A stretch of 64,000 nt of DNA from Pseudomonas oryzihabitans (lineage in GTDB: Bacteria > Pseudomonadota > Gammaproteobacteria > Pseudomonadales > Pseudomonadaceae), in the NCBI RefSeq assembly GCF_014522265.1, contig NZ_CP017024.1, positions 3,723,501 to 3,787,500 of the forward strand, in the 5' to 3' direction. The notes beneath the pieces are model-generated. The model saw only the letters and a program-made list of their open reading frames with translations. It did no database searches and had not been told where the DNA came from. Numbering within the stretch: the first letter of the stretch is position 1; each line of letters starts with the position of its first letter. Made by a program: the position numbers and the translations under genes. Positions 17,237 to 28,003 of this stretch are shown here, piece by piece.

Positions 17237-18869
17237 ATGAAGAAGCTGATCAATAGCCCCACCGCTGTGGTTTGCGAACTGCTCGAAGGCCTCGTCAGCC
17301 TGGATCCCGGCCTGGCCCTGCTGGCCGAGGAGCAGGTCATCCTGCGCCAGCCCCTGGCCGCTACGGGAGATCGCCCGGTGGCGGTGATTTCCGGCGGCGG
17401 GAGACGTCTTCACCTCGCCCAGCGTCGATGCCGTGCTGGCGGCCATCCGGGCGGCGGCCGGTCCCGCGGGCGCCCTGCTGGTGGTCAAGAACTACACCGG
17501 CGACCGTCTCAACTTCGGCCTGGCCGCCGAACTGGCGCGCAGCGAAGGCATTCCGGTCGAGACGGTGCTGGTGGCGGACGACGCCGCCTTGCGCCATACC
17601 GTGGCGCCGGAAAGGCGCCGCGGTATCGCGGGTACCGTGCTGATCCACAAGCTCGCGGGCGCAGCGGCCGCCGCCGGGCGCCCCCTGGCCGAGGTAGCTG
17701 CGCTGGCCCGCGCCGCGAGTGCCGAATTGCGCAGCATGGGTGTCGCCCTGGGTGCCTGCACGGTGCCGGCGGCGGGGCATCCGGGTTTCCAATTGGCGGA
17801 CGACGAGGTGGAATGGGGCCTCGGCATCCACGGCGAGCAGGGCGTCCAGCGCGGTCCCCGACTGGGCGCCGACGGCACCGTGGCGCGGCTGCTGGATACC
17901 CTCATCGAAGACGGCGGCTATCCCGCTGGCACGCGCCTGGCGCTGCTGGTCAATGGCCTGGGCGCGACGCCGCCGCTGGAACTCGCCCTGGTGGCGCGGG
18001 CGGCGCTGAGCCAGTTGCGCCAGCGAGGCCTGGTGGTGGAACGCGCCTGGACCGGTACCTTCCTCAGCGCCCTGGACATGCCCGGCTGTTCGCTGTCGCT
18101 GCTGCCGGTAGACGAGGCGCGCCTGGCGCTGCTCGATGCGCCGACCCGGGCGCGAGCCTGGCCGGGTGACGGCCGGGTCCCGGCGGCGCCCACCCTGTTG
18201 CCCGCACCCGCGGCAGCAGCCGAAACGACCCCTCGCACCCCAGGTCCCCTGGCAGAGCGGCTGCAGGCGACGGCAGATGCCGTCGTCGCCAGCCTGCTGG
18301 CCAACGGAGCCCGCCTCACCGAACTGGACAGCCGCGCCGGGGACGGCGACCTGGGCACCAGCCTGGCCCGTGGCGCTGAAGCCATGCGCGCCTTGCCCGC
18401 CAGCGTCTGGTACACCCCGGCCAGCGCCCTGGCAGCCACCGGCCAGGCACTGCGCCGGGCCATCGGTGGCAGCTCCGGACCCTTCTACGCCTGCGCCCTG
18501 ATCCGCGCCGCTCAACTGCTGGACAGGGTGGAACGACCCACGCTGGCGCAATGGGCCCAGGCCCTGGATGGTGGCGTCCAGGCCCTGGCCGAACTGGGTG
18601 GCGCCCAGCCGGGCCAGCGCACCATGCTCGATGCCTTGCGCCCGGCAGCGGATGCCCTGCTGGCCGCTGCCCAGGCGGGCGCCAGCCCGGCACAGGCCTT
18701 TGCCGCGGCGCTCGCCGCCGCCCGCCAGGGCGCCGAGGCCACCGCGGAGATGCTGCCGGCCCAGGGCCGCGCCAGCTACCTGGGCGAACGCGTCCGCGGC
18801 ATTCCCGATGGCGGCGCCGTAGCGGTGGTCTGTTGGCTGGAGGCCCTGGAGCCCGAGATCACCGGCTAG
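17237..18869 (+). pseudogene. ATP-dependent dihydroxyacetone kinase (DhaK-DhaL fusion), internally deleted
   Basis: The gene encodes a single-chain glycerone kinase: an N-terminal DhaK domain (starts [19 protein letters not shown]) and a C-terminal DhaL domain with the nucleotide/Mg motif AGDGDLGTSLARG. Around 17392-17404 the frame reads VISGGG and then jumps. The expected SGHEPAHAGYVG-type segment is absent, and [18 protein letters not shown] continues one frame over. The length arithmetic fits a loss of about 65 bases from a 565-residue protein. The missing part carries a catalytic histidine of the DhaK site, so the product should be inactive. Unlike the one-base faults elsewhere, this cannot be a simple homopolymer error, but a misassembly is possible. 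Confidence 0.85.
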
Positions 18870-19218
18870 GCCATTTATCGCCCTGGCGGGTCGCGTGGCG
18901 ATCGGGACAGCCAGGGCGCCCAGGAAGGTCGACACGCATCCCGGATCCACCTGGGCGCTCGGCCAGCCGCGCTATCCGGTCAGGCCCTGGAGCTCCTCGT
19001 GAAAAGCCAAGTGCCTCGCCTGGCGCCAGGTCAGCCAGGCCCCTGAGCGAACCGCTTATCAAAACATTTCAGCGCATCCTTAAAGCCCAGATGCAACATG
19101 CCGATAGTTAGTATGACGATAACCAAATGGTTACCGTTGGCGCCTGTGCCGGCAGTTGGCCACCATTGAACTGGTTGATGTCGCACGGAGTAGATAACCC
19201 GCTAGATAAGGCACCCGC
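18870..19218. other. Intergenic stretch upstream of the aerotaxis receptor
   Basis: No gene is supported in these 349 bases. The first 200 are GC-rich and unremarkable. The last 150 are more AT-rich and hold the sigma-28-type promoter at 19081-19107. Confidence 0.6.
19081..19107 (+). promoter_or_regulatory. Sigma-28 (FliA)-type promoter for the aerotaxis receptor
   Basis: TAAA at 19081-19084 and GCCGATAG at 19100-19107 are separated by 15 bases. This matches the flagellar sigma-28 consensus TAAA-N15-GCCGATAA at all but the last base. It lies 112 bases upstream of the Aer-like ATG, in line with motility-linked chemoreceptor expression. Confidence 0.75.
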
Positions 19219-20784
19219 ATGCGCACGAATTTGCCGGTCACCCAGCAAGGCCGTACCTTCAAGCAAGAGGAACGACTCATCTCCACCACTGATCTGCAGG
19301 GGAACATCACCTACTGCAACGAGGCCTTCATCGCCATCAGTGGCTATACAAGGGAGGAGCTGATCGGCAGTCCGCACAATCTGGTGCGTCATCCCGACAT
19401 GCCGCCACCGGTGTTCGGCCACATGTGGGCGACCCTCAAGGAGGGCAAGCCGTGGATGGGCATCGTCAAGAATCGCTGCAAGAACGGCGATTTCTACTGG
19501 GTGAGCGCCTATGTCACCCCGATCCTCGAACAGGGCCGGGTGATCGGTTACGAATCCGTGCGTTCGCTGCCCAGCACCAGCGAAGTCCGTCGCGCCGGCG
19601 AGCTCTATGCCCGCATCAATGCCGGCAAGGCCCCCGTGCCCATGACGCGCCGCCTGGGCAGCGCCATCGCCGCCTGCTGGTCGACGGTGGCGGCCACCGG
19701 GGTGATCCTGAGTGGCCACTTCCTGCTCGACGACACGACCCAGGCGGTCCTCATCGTCGCGGCGCTCCTGGGTATCAGCGGTCATCAGCTCTATCGCCAG
19801 CGCGCCAGCATCGAGCGCATCCTCGCCGATCATCCGAAGATGTTTTCCAGTGCCGTCGTGGCCCCGACCTACAGCGACCAGTGTGGTGCCCCGGCACGCC
19901 TGGATCTGGCGCTGCACAGCGAAGCCGCGCGCCTGCAGACGGCCCTGACCCGGCTGGCCGACGTGGGCGACAGCGTGCGCGTCAAGGCGCGCGAATCCTC
20001 CCAACTGGCCCAGTCCGAGGCCGAACTGCTGGATCAGCAGCGCCACGAGACCGACCAGTCCGCCGCGGCCATCACCCAGATGACCTCCACCATCCACGAG
20101 GTCTCGCAGAACGTCCAGGAGACCGCTCAGGCGGCGGCCAACGCCGAGAGCCTGGTGCACTCCGGGCGTGACAAGGCCGAAGAGAGCCTGACGTCCATGC
20201 GCGAACTCGGCGCGGCGGTCAGCGACATCGGCCAGGCCGTAGGCGAGCTGGCCAGTTCGACCCAGAGCATCGGCAGCGTCGCCGATGTCATCACCGCCAT
20301 CGCCGAACAGACCAACCTGCTGGCGCTCAACGCCGCCATCGAGGCCGCCCGTGCCGGTGAGGCCGGTCGCGGCTTCGCCGTGGTGGCCGACGAGGTCCGC
20401 TCGCTGGCCTCGCGTACCCGTGAATCCACCGAGCAGATCCATCAGATCATCGCCAACCTGCAGGCCAATGCCGACCGCGCCGTGGCCACCGCCAGTCGCG
20501 GCGAAGAGACCTCGCGCCAGAGCGAACGCCATTCGGCGGCGGTACGCGAGTCTTTGGAAGGCATCAGCGAATCGGTCAGCCTCATCACCGCCATGAGCCA
20601 GCAGATGGCCACCGCGGTGGAAGAGCAGAGCCACGTCTCCGAAGACATCAACCGGCAGATCAGCCGCATCGCCGATCTTTCCGATCACAGCTCGGCCCAG
20701 GCCCGTCGCGGCTCGGAGCTGAGTCGTGAACTGGAAGGCATGGCCGACTACCTGCACGACCTCACCGCCCGCTTCAATCGCTGA
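19219..20784 (+). CDS. aer: PAS-domain methyl-accepting chemotaxis protein, Aer-like
   Basis: A 521-residue energy/oxygen taxis receptor. The N-terminal PAS domain (about residues 20-115) carries [19 protein letters not shown], typical of FAD-binding Aer PAS domains. Two adjoining hydrophobic stretches at about residues 148-195 would anchor it to the membrane. The C-terminal signalling domain has the invariant MCP hairpin ([20 protein letters not shown]). It lacks a periplasmic sensor domain, as in Aer, and signals through CheA/CheW. The upstream sigma-28 promoter supports a flagellar regulon gene. Pseudomonas has several Aer paralogues, so the exact orthologue is not fixed. Confidence 0.9.
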   Translation: MRTNLPVTQQGRTFKQEERLISTTDLQGNITYCNEAFIAISGYTREELIGSPHNLVRHPDMPPPVFGHMWATLKEGKPWMGIVKNRCKNGDFYWVSAYVTPILEQGRVIGYESVRSLPSTSEVRRAGELYARINAGKAPVPMTRRLGSAIAACWSTVAATGVILSGHFLLDDTTQAVLIVAALLGISGHQLYRQRASIERILADHPKMFSSAVVAPTYSDQCGAPARLDLALHSEAARLQTALTRLADVGDSVRVKARESSQLAQSEAELLDQQRHETDQSAAAITQMTSTIHEVSQNVQETAQAAANAESLVHSGRDKAEESLTSMRELGAAVSDIGQAVGELASSTQSIGSVADVITAIAEQTNLLALNAAIEAARAGEAGRGFAVVADEVRSLASRTRESTEQIHQIIANLQANADRAVATASRGEETSRQSERHSAAVRESLEGISESVSLITAMSQQMATAVEEQSHVSEDINRQISRIADLSDHSSAQARRGSELSRELEGMADYLHDLTARFNR

Positions 20785-20844
20785 GTCGGGGAGGGCGGCG
20801 GTGATCCGGTATGATCGCCGCCCCGATTCGCTCCGGAAGTCCCG

Positions 20845-21456
20845 ATGTCCCGTCCCGCTTGCGCGCGCTGTCAGCGTCCCCTGTCACTCTGCCTGTGCGC
20901 GCTGATCCCGTCGCTGACCAGCCGCACGCGGGTGCTGTTGCTGCAGCATCCCAGCGAGCGGCGCCATCCGCTCAATACGGCGCGCCTGGCCGCCCTGGGG
21001 CTCGGCAATGCGCAGCTGGAGATTGGCGAGACCTTTCCCGACCTGCCGCTCTGGCTCGCCGATCATGACGCCTGGCTGCTGTTTCCCGGCCCCGAGGCGA
21101 TCACGGTCGATCTCTTGCCGCCTGCTGCCGTGACCAAGGCACCACGGCTGCTGGTGATTCCCGACGGCACCTGGCGCAAGGCGCGCTTGCTGCTGCACGT
21201 CAATCCACTGCTGGCGGCCCTGCCCAGGCTCACCCTGCCGCCTGGCGCGCCCTCGCGCTACCGGGTGCGCAAGGCCCCGGCGCCGGATGCGCTGTCGACC
21301 GTGGAGGCCGTGGTCGCGGCGTTGAATGCGCTGGAGGCGCCGCGCCGCTTCGATGCCCTGCTGGCGCCGTTCGAGGCGCTGATCGACGGCCAGATCGCCG
21401 CCATGGGCCCGGAAACCTTTGCACGCAATCATGGCGGAGCAGAGCCGCGCGACTGA
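20845..21456 (+). CDS. tapT: DTW-domain tRNA-uridine aminocarboxypropyltransferase
   Basis: A 203-residue DTW-domain protein, the family that places the acp3U modification on tRNA (position 47 in E. coli TapT) using SAM. It opens with a cysteine-rich zinc-type motif (CARCQRPLSLCLC), and the signature block reads PDGTWRKARLL, followed by STVEAV. GGAAG stands before the ATG. It lies 60 bases after the Aer-like gene. E. coli has the related paralogues YfiP (TapT) and DtwD-like proteins elsewhere, so the exact target site is inferred. Confidence 0.85.
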   Translation: MSRPACARCQRPLSLCLCALIPSLTSRTRVLLLQHPSERRHPLNTARLAALGLGNAQLEIGETFPDLPLWLADHDAWLLFPGPEAITVDLLPPAAVTKAPRLLVIPDGTWRKARLLLHVNPLLAALPRLTLPPGAPSRYRVRKAPAPDALSTVEAVVAALNALEAPRRFDALLAPFEALIDGQIAAMGPETFARNHGGAEPRD

Positions 21457-21513
21457 GGGAATTACCCGGGTGCCGGACCACTCTACCTAGAGAGTCAGCA
21501 GAGGAGTCACCCC

Positions 21514-21690
21514 ATGTCCCGCTTTCCGATCCGCCAGCTCGACGCTTTCTCCCGCTTTGTCGCCCTTGCCATGCCCCGTGCCGGCGGCGAGCCCGATCAA
21601 CCTGATCCGGCGCCCATCCAGCCCAGCGAGCCGGGCGAGCCCACCGTTCCCGATCAGGCACCGCCCACCCCCATGGCCAGGGCCGCCTGA
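21514..21690 (+). CDS. Small proline/acid-rich protein, 58 residues
   Basis: A short frame starts MSRFPIRQLDAFSRFVALAM and continues with a proline-, glutamate- and aspartate-rich tail ending in MARAA. A good ribosome site (GAGGAG) lies 7-12 bases before the ATG, and a strong terminator begins 20 bases after the stop. Those two flanking signals are the main evidence that it is real. The N-terminal half could form an amphipathic helix. No family was recognised. Confidence 0.5.
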   Translation: MSRFPIRQLDAFSRFVALAMPRAGGEPDQPDPAPIQPSEPGEPTVPDQAPPTPMARAA

Positions 21691-21710
21691 CGCCGCCAGC
21701 GTCACCCACG

Positions 21711-21742
21711 AAAAAGGGCGATCATCGCTGATCGCCCTTTTT
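21711..21742. terminator. Strong bidirectional terminator
   Basis: AAAAAGGGCGATC and GATCGCCCTTTTT form a 13-bp stem with A and T tracts at its base on both strands. It separates the small 58-residue gene from the convergent YbaN-type gene. Confidence 0.9.
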
Positions 21743-21757
21743 CATGCCTGACGGTGG

Positions 21758-22156
21758 CTAGCGCCGGGTCTTCTGCCGGAGCAGGTAGACCGTTACCGCC
21801 GCGCAACTGGTGAAAGCCGCCACCCGGGCCCAGACGTAGGGCACCAGCCAGCAGGAAAACCCGACGCTGATCCACATGGCGACAATGGCGTAAACCTTGC
21901 CCTTGAGCGGGATGCCGTCGCCTTCCAGATAGGGTTTGACCCAGGGCCCCAGCCACCTGTGGTTAATCAGCCACAAGTAGAACCGCTCCGAACTGCGCAT
22001 GAAGCAGGCTGCGGCCAGCAGCAGGAAGGGCGTAGTGGGCAGCAGCGGCAGAAAGGCACCGATGATGCCCAGGGCCACGCTCAGCCAGCCGATGCCCAGC
22101 AGCAGGTAGCGGACCCAGCCCTTGCGCTGGCGGGGTCTCGGAGTGGCCTCATCCAT
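21758..22156 (-). CDS. YbaN/DUF454 inner membrane protein
   Basis: A 132-residue membrane protein with the family hallmarks: a basic N-terminus, LGIIGAFLPLLPTTPFLLLAAACF, then RSSERFYLWLINHRWLGPW. Three to four transmembrane helices are visible. The family is widespread, with no settled function. It begins 3 bases after the UPF0149 stop, so the two genes form an operon with the YecA-like gene first. Confidence 0.9.
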   Translation of the reverse strand: MDEATPRPRQRKGWVRYLLLGIGWLSVALGIIGAFLPLLPTTPFLLLAAACFMRSSERFYLWLINHRWLGPWVKPYLEGDGIPLKGKVYAIVAMWISVGFSCWLVPYVWARVAAFTSCAAVTVYLLRQKTRR

Positions 22157-22159
22157 TGC

Positions 22160-22744
22160 TCAGTGACGCGGCTTCAGCAGCGCCGGCTTTTCATCGGGGG
22201 AATGGCAGAGCAGGAACAGCTGGGTCAGCAATTCCGGAATCTGCACCATCATGTCGGCAACCAGGCGGCGGTCCTGGGCGATCTCGGCGAATTCCGGCTG
22301 CTCATCGAACAGACCCGAACCCACCATGATCGGCAGCAGCAGCTCGCTGACTTCGTCTTCGGCGTCCTCGAACCACACGGCTTCGCGCAGGAACACCCCT
22401 TCCATGAAACCGATGCACCAGCCGCGCAACTCGGAATCGTCCGGCTCCGGACCGAGCTCCAGGTCGCACGGCAGGTCCAGCTCTTCGTCGCTGCCCAGCA
22501 CGCGCAGGATATGCGCCTTGAGCTGCACCAGGGAGCGCTCGATCTCTTCCTGCTGGGCGGCATCGCGATACTGCGGTGGCTCGGCGAAGAGCGCATCGAT
22601 CCACTCGCGTTCGGGAACCTCTTCCGGGCAGATGGACAGGGCGGTCAGGTAGCCATGGGCGGCTACGTAGTCGAGCGCTTCTTCGTGCAGATCGTCTGCA
22701 TCGAGAAAATCGCGCAGACGGGTCAATTGTTCGGCGAAGGACAT
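22160..22744 (-). CDS. UPF0149/YecA-like protein
   Basis: A 194-residue acidic protein with the YecA/YgfB fold: helices containing ALDYVAAHGYLTALSICPEE and GWCIGFMEGVFL. It lacks the C-terminal SEC-C zinc motif found in some family members, so it matches the short form. Function is not established in pseudomonads. It is the first gene of a short operon with the YbaN-like gene, and divergent from recQ with 162 bases between. Confidence 0.85.
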   Translation of the reverse strand: MSFAEQLTRLRDFLDADDLHEEALDYVAAHGYLTALSICPEEVPEREWIDALFAEPPQYRDAAQQEEIERSLVQLKAHILRVLGSDEELDLPCDLELGPEPDDSELRGWCIGFMEGVFLREAVWFEDAEDEVSELLLPIMVGSGLFDEQPEFAEIAQDRRLVADMMVQIPELLTQLFLLCHSPDEKPALLKPRH

Positions 22745-22906
22745 CGGCTACTTACCTCGGAAAGGATTCGAAAGGGCGGAACGGCCGGAATTGTAGACGA
22801 GCGCCCGGGTCACGTCGAACTCGACGGCCTGGGGCCGGCCGATGGAAAAGCACCGCCGCAGTGACCCCGGCATCCGTATAATGGCCTTTCCATTCGAGGA
22901 GGCTTC

Positions 22907-25045
<2,139 letters not shown>

Positions 25046-25118
25046 CGAGGCGCGGCGGTTGCCCCGCCCTGCCTGTAACCAGAATAATGAGAAAATCCAA
25101 GTACAAGGTTTAGCCTGA

Positions 25119-25556
25119 ATGACCCCTACCGATCCACACCTGTTTGGCCGCCAGATCTTCCACGTCTCCCGTGCCTGGCGCGCCGAGCTAGACCGGCGCC
25201 TGAGCCACCTGGGGCTGTCTCAGGCGCGCTGGCAGGTGTTGCTGAACCTGGCCCGGATGAAGGGTGTCCAGCCTACCCAGCGTGAGCTTGCCCAGAGCAT
25301 CAGCATCGAGGGGCCGACCCTGGCACGGCTGCTGGACGGCCTGGAAAAGCAGGGTCTGGTCAAGCGTCTGGCGGTCACCGAGGACCGTCGCGCCAAGCGC
25401 ATCATGCTGACCCAGGAAGCCGGTCCGCTGATCGAGAAGATCGAGACCATCGCCGAAGCCCTGCGCAAGGAACTGCTCAGCGGCCTCGATGATGAAGAGA
25501 TCGCCATCTGCCAGCAGGTGCATCAGCGCGTCCTGGCCAATCTCGAGCGCGGCTGA
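25119..25556 (+). CDS. MarR-family transcriptional regulator
   Basis: A 145-residue dimeric winged-helix repressor. The DNA-binding core reads QRELAQSISIEGPTLARLLD and the wing reads VTEDRRAKRIML, in the expected order for MarR/SlyA proteins. It begins 73 bases after recQ, with a weak, AT-rich gap. It is shorter and more basic at the N-terminus than SlyA but similar in pattern. The ligand and target genes are unknown; the next gene downstream is fimV-like. Confidence 0.88.
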   Translation: MTPTDPHLFGRQIFHVSRAWRAELDRRLSHLGLSQARWQVLLNLARMKGVQPTQRELAQSISIEGPTLARLLDGLEKQGLVKRLAVTEDRRAKRIMLTQEAGPLIEKIETIAEALRKELLSGLDDEEIAICQQVHQRVLANLERG

Positions 25557-25796
25557 CCGCCGTCTGGCGGCTGGCGTCGCCCGGGTGCCTCCGCCCAGCC
25601 CCGGGGTCGGATCTGGCCGGAGCGTCTGGCATCGCTACTGGCGCCAGACGCCACCCCCCGGCCGCTTTATTGCGTGCGGGGCCATCGGTTTGCCGTCTGT
25701 CGGTATCGATGCTACGTTCCAGCGTAGCGGAGGCGATTTTTGTGAGCCACCGCGCTAAAACACCGGTTTCCTCGAATACCTGACGCAGCGGTATCC

Positions 25797-28003
25797 ATGG
25801 TCGCGAAACGCCGTCCCCTTGCCTTTGTTCTTCTGTCGGCCGCCGCGCTGACCCCTCTTCCTCAAGCGGCGTTCGCGCTCGGCCTGGGGGCATCACCCTG
25901 CAGTCTTCGCTCAACGAACCTCTGCGTGCGCGGATCGAGCTGGTCAACATTGGCGATGCCGGTGCCGAGGACTTCCGCATCCATCTGGCGGCGAACGAGG
26001 CCTTCGCCCAGGCCGGCGTGGATCGCACCCAGTTCCTCGACGATCTGAAGTTCACCCCACACCTGCGCACGGCGGCGGGCAGCTATGTCGAGGTGACCTC
26101 GCGCCGCTCCCTGGTCGAGCCCTATCTGGGTTTCATCGTTCAGCTGGAACAGCCGGGCGGCAAGCAGCTGCGCGAGTTCACCCTGCTGGTGGATCCGCCG
26201 CGCAGTGGTGGCGCACCCACCAGCGTTGCCAGTACCGCCCCGGCGCGCGTCCCGGCGGCACCCGCTCGCGCCGCCGCCCCGGCCGCCGATCCGGTGGTCC
26301 GCCAAACCGTATCTGCACCGCGCCAGGGGCTGACGCCTTCGCCAGACCTGGCCGCCGGGGAGGGCTTCTACCAGACGCGTTCCAGGGACACCCTCTGGAG
26401 CATCGCCAAGCGCCTGGGGCCAATGGCCAATCGATCGGCCGAGCAGCTCATGGCCGATCTGTTCGCCCTCAATCCGGCGTCCTTCGCCAACAATGATCCC
26501 GGACGGCTCAAGGCTGGCCAGCGCCTGCGCCTGCCCGTGGGTGTCAGCGAACCTGCGCCGCGACAGTCGGTAGCGGCCAGGACCACGCCGCCCGCGCCCA
26601 GCCCGGTACCCGCCGCACCGGTCGCCACGGCACCCGCCTTGGCACCGGCACCGGCACCTGCTGCGCCAGCGCCTGCCGCAGCACCTGTCGCTGCGCCGGC
26701 ACCGGCACCGGAATCAGTGGCGCCGCCAGTAGCGGCGCCGCAGCCGGCCGGAAGCTCTGCGGAAGCCACCAAGCCCCTGCTGGTGACGCAGGATCTCGGG
26801 CGTCAGGTCGGCGATCTGGAAGGTCAGCTGACTCAGCTGCAGGAGCGTTACGACGCACTGCTGGCCCAGAAAGAGGTGATGATCGAGCAGCTCCAGCAGG
26901 ACCGTGAAGGTCTGCAGCAGCAATTGAAGCAGGCGCGTTCGGTGGCCCTGTCCACGCCGACGCCCGCCCCCGCGCCGCCGTCACCGGAAAGCCCTGCCGC
27001 TCAGGCGGCGCCCGCCGCCTCCAGTCCTGCCGCGGGCAGTACCGACGAAGGTCTGTTGTCACTGCGCTCGCTGTTGTTGGCGGGTGGCGCGGCCCTGCTG
27101 GCCCTGGCCGGTGTGCTCTGGTGGCGCCGGCGGAAGGCGGAAGGCGTCGTCTTCGACGACGCGGATGACGTCGAAAATGTCGAAATGGTCGAGCCATTGC
27201 CCGAGCCGGTGCTGGCCGCTACCCAGCCGGTGGTTGCCAAGTCCAGGGCCAAGCCTGCAGCCGTCGCCGCCACCCCGGCGCCGGTCGACGATCATGCCGG
27301 TCGTGCGGAGATCTACATCGCCTATGGCCGCTACGGCCAGGCGCGGGAAGTGCTGGAAAGCGGCCTGGCCGAAGATGATCGGCGGCAGGATCTGCGGCTG
27401 CTGCTGCTCCGGGTGCTGGCCACCCTGGGCGAGGCTCCGGCATTCAGGGAGCACGAACAGCGTTTTCTGGCGCTGGGAGGCGTGGCGGCGAGTCTGGCGG
27501 TGCTGCACGCCCAGTTTCCCGGGATGTCCGCCGATCCGGTGGAGCCCCTGCTGGAGGACGATCTGGATCTCGACCTGCCGGCCTTCGATGCGCCGGCCAG
27601 TGGATGGTCGGCGGAATTGCAGTTTGCCGAGCCGGCGGTACCTGCGCCGGTGACCGAAGAGCACTACGATCTGGATCTGGCGGATCTGAGTCTCGATGAG
27701 GCCATCGCCCTGACCGAAGAGCTGGACGCCGATTCCGGGTGGAAGCAGGTCGATGCCCTGGAAGTCTCCCTGGAAGACGACTTCCCTGAAGGCCTGGGCG
27801 AGTTGCCGGCGGTCATGGAGCTGGACCTGAGTCTCGACGAGCACTTCATGGCCGATGCCATTGCCCGGCGGTTTGCCGAGGCCGAGGCCTGTCTCGATCA
27901 GGGCGACGTCCAGCACGCCACCTCGCTGCTGCAGGAAATCGTCAGCGAAGGCAGCGACAGCCAGCGCGAGCGGGCCGAGATCCTGCTCTCGCGCATCGCC
28001 TGA
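25797..28003 (+). CDS. FimV/HubP-like polar landmark protein, frameshifted
   Basis: FimV-type proteins bind peptidoglycan, sit at the cell pole and organise type IV pili and twitching. After a signal peptide (MVAKRRPLAFVLLSAAALTP...AFA) the frame fails in the GGGGG run at 25886-25890. Adding one G gives LGLGGITLQSSLNEPLRARI, the typical FimV start, and a 735-residue protein. Further on come a FimV N-terminal domain (KFTPHL, VEPYLGFIVQL), a LysM domain (about residues 192-250), a long Ala/Pro linker, a coiled coil (about 325-380), one transmembrane helix (about 422-442) and an acidic C-terminus with a TPR-like FimV end. It is shorter than the 919-residue P. aeruginosa FimV and may be a paralogue. 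Confidence 0.85.

Noticed and set aside
26590..26760. Repeated GCACCGGC-like units inside the fimV-like gene
   Set aside because: They encode an Ala/Pro-rich linker usual for FimV proteins and are not an independent repeat element.
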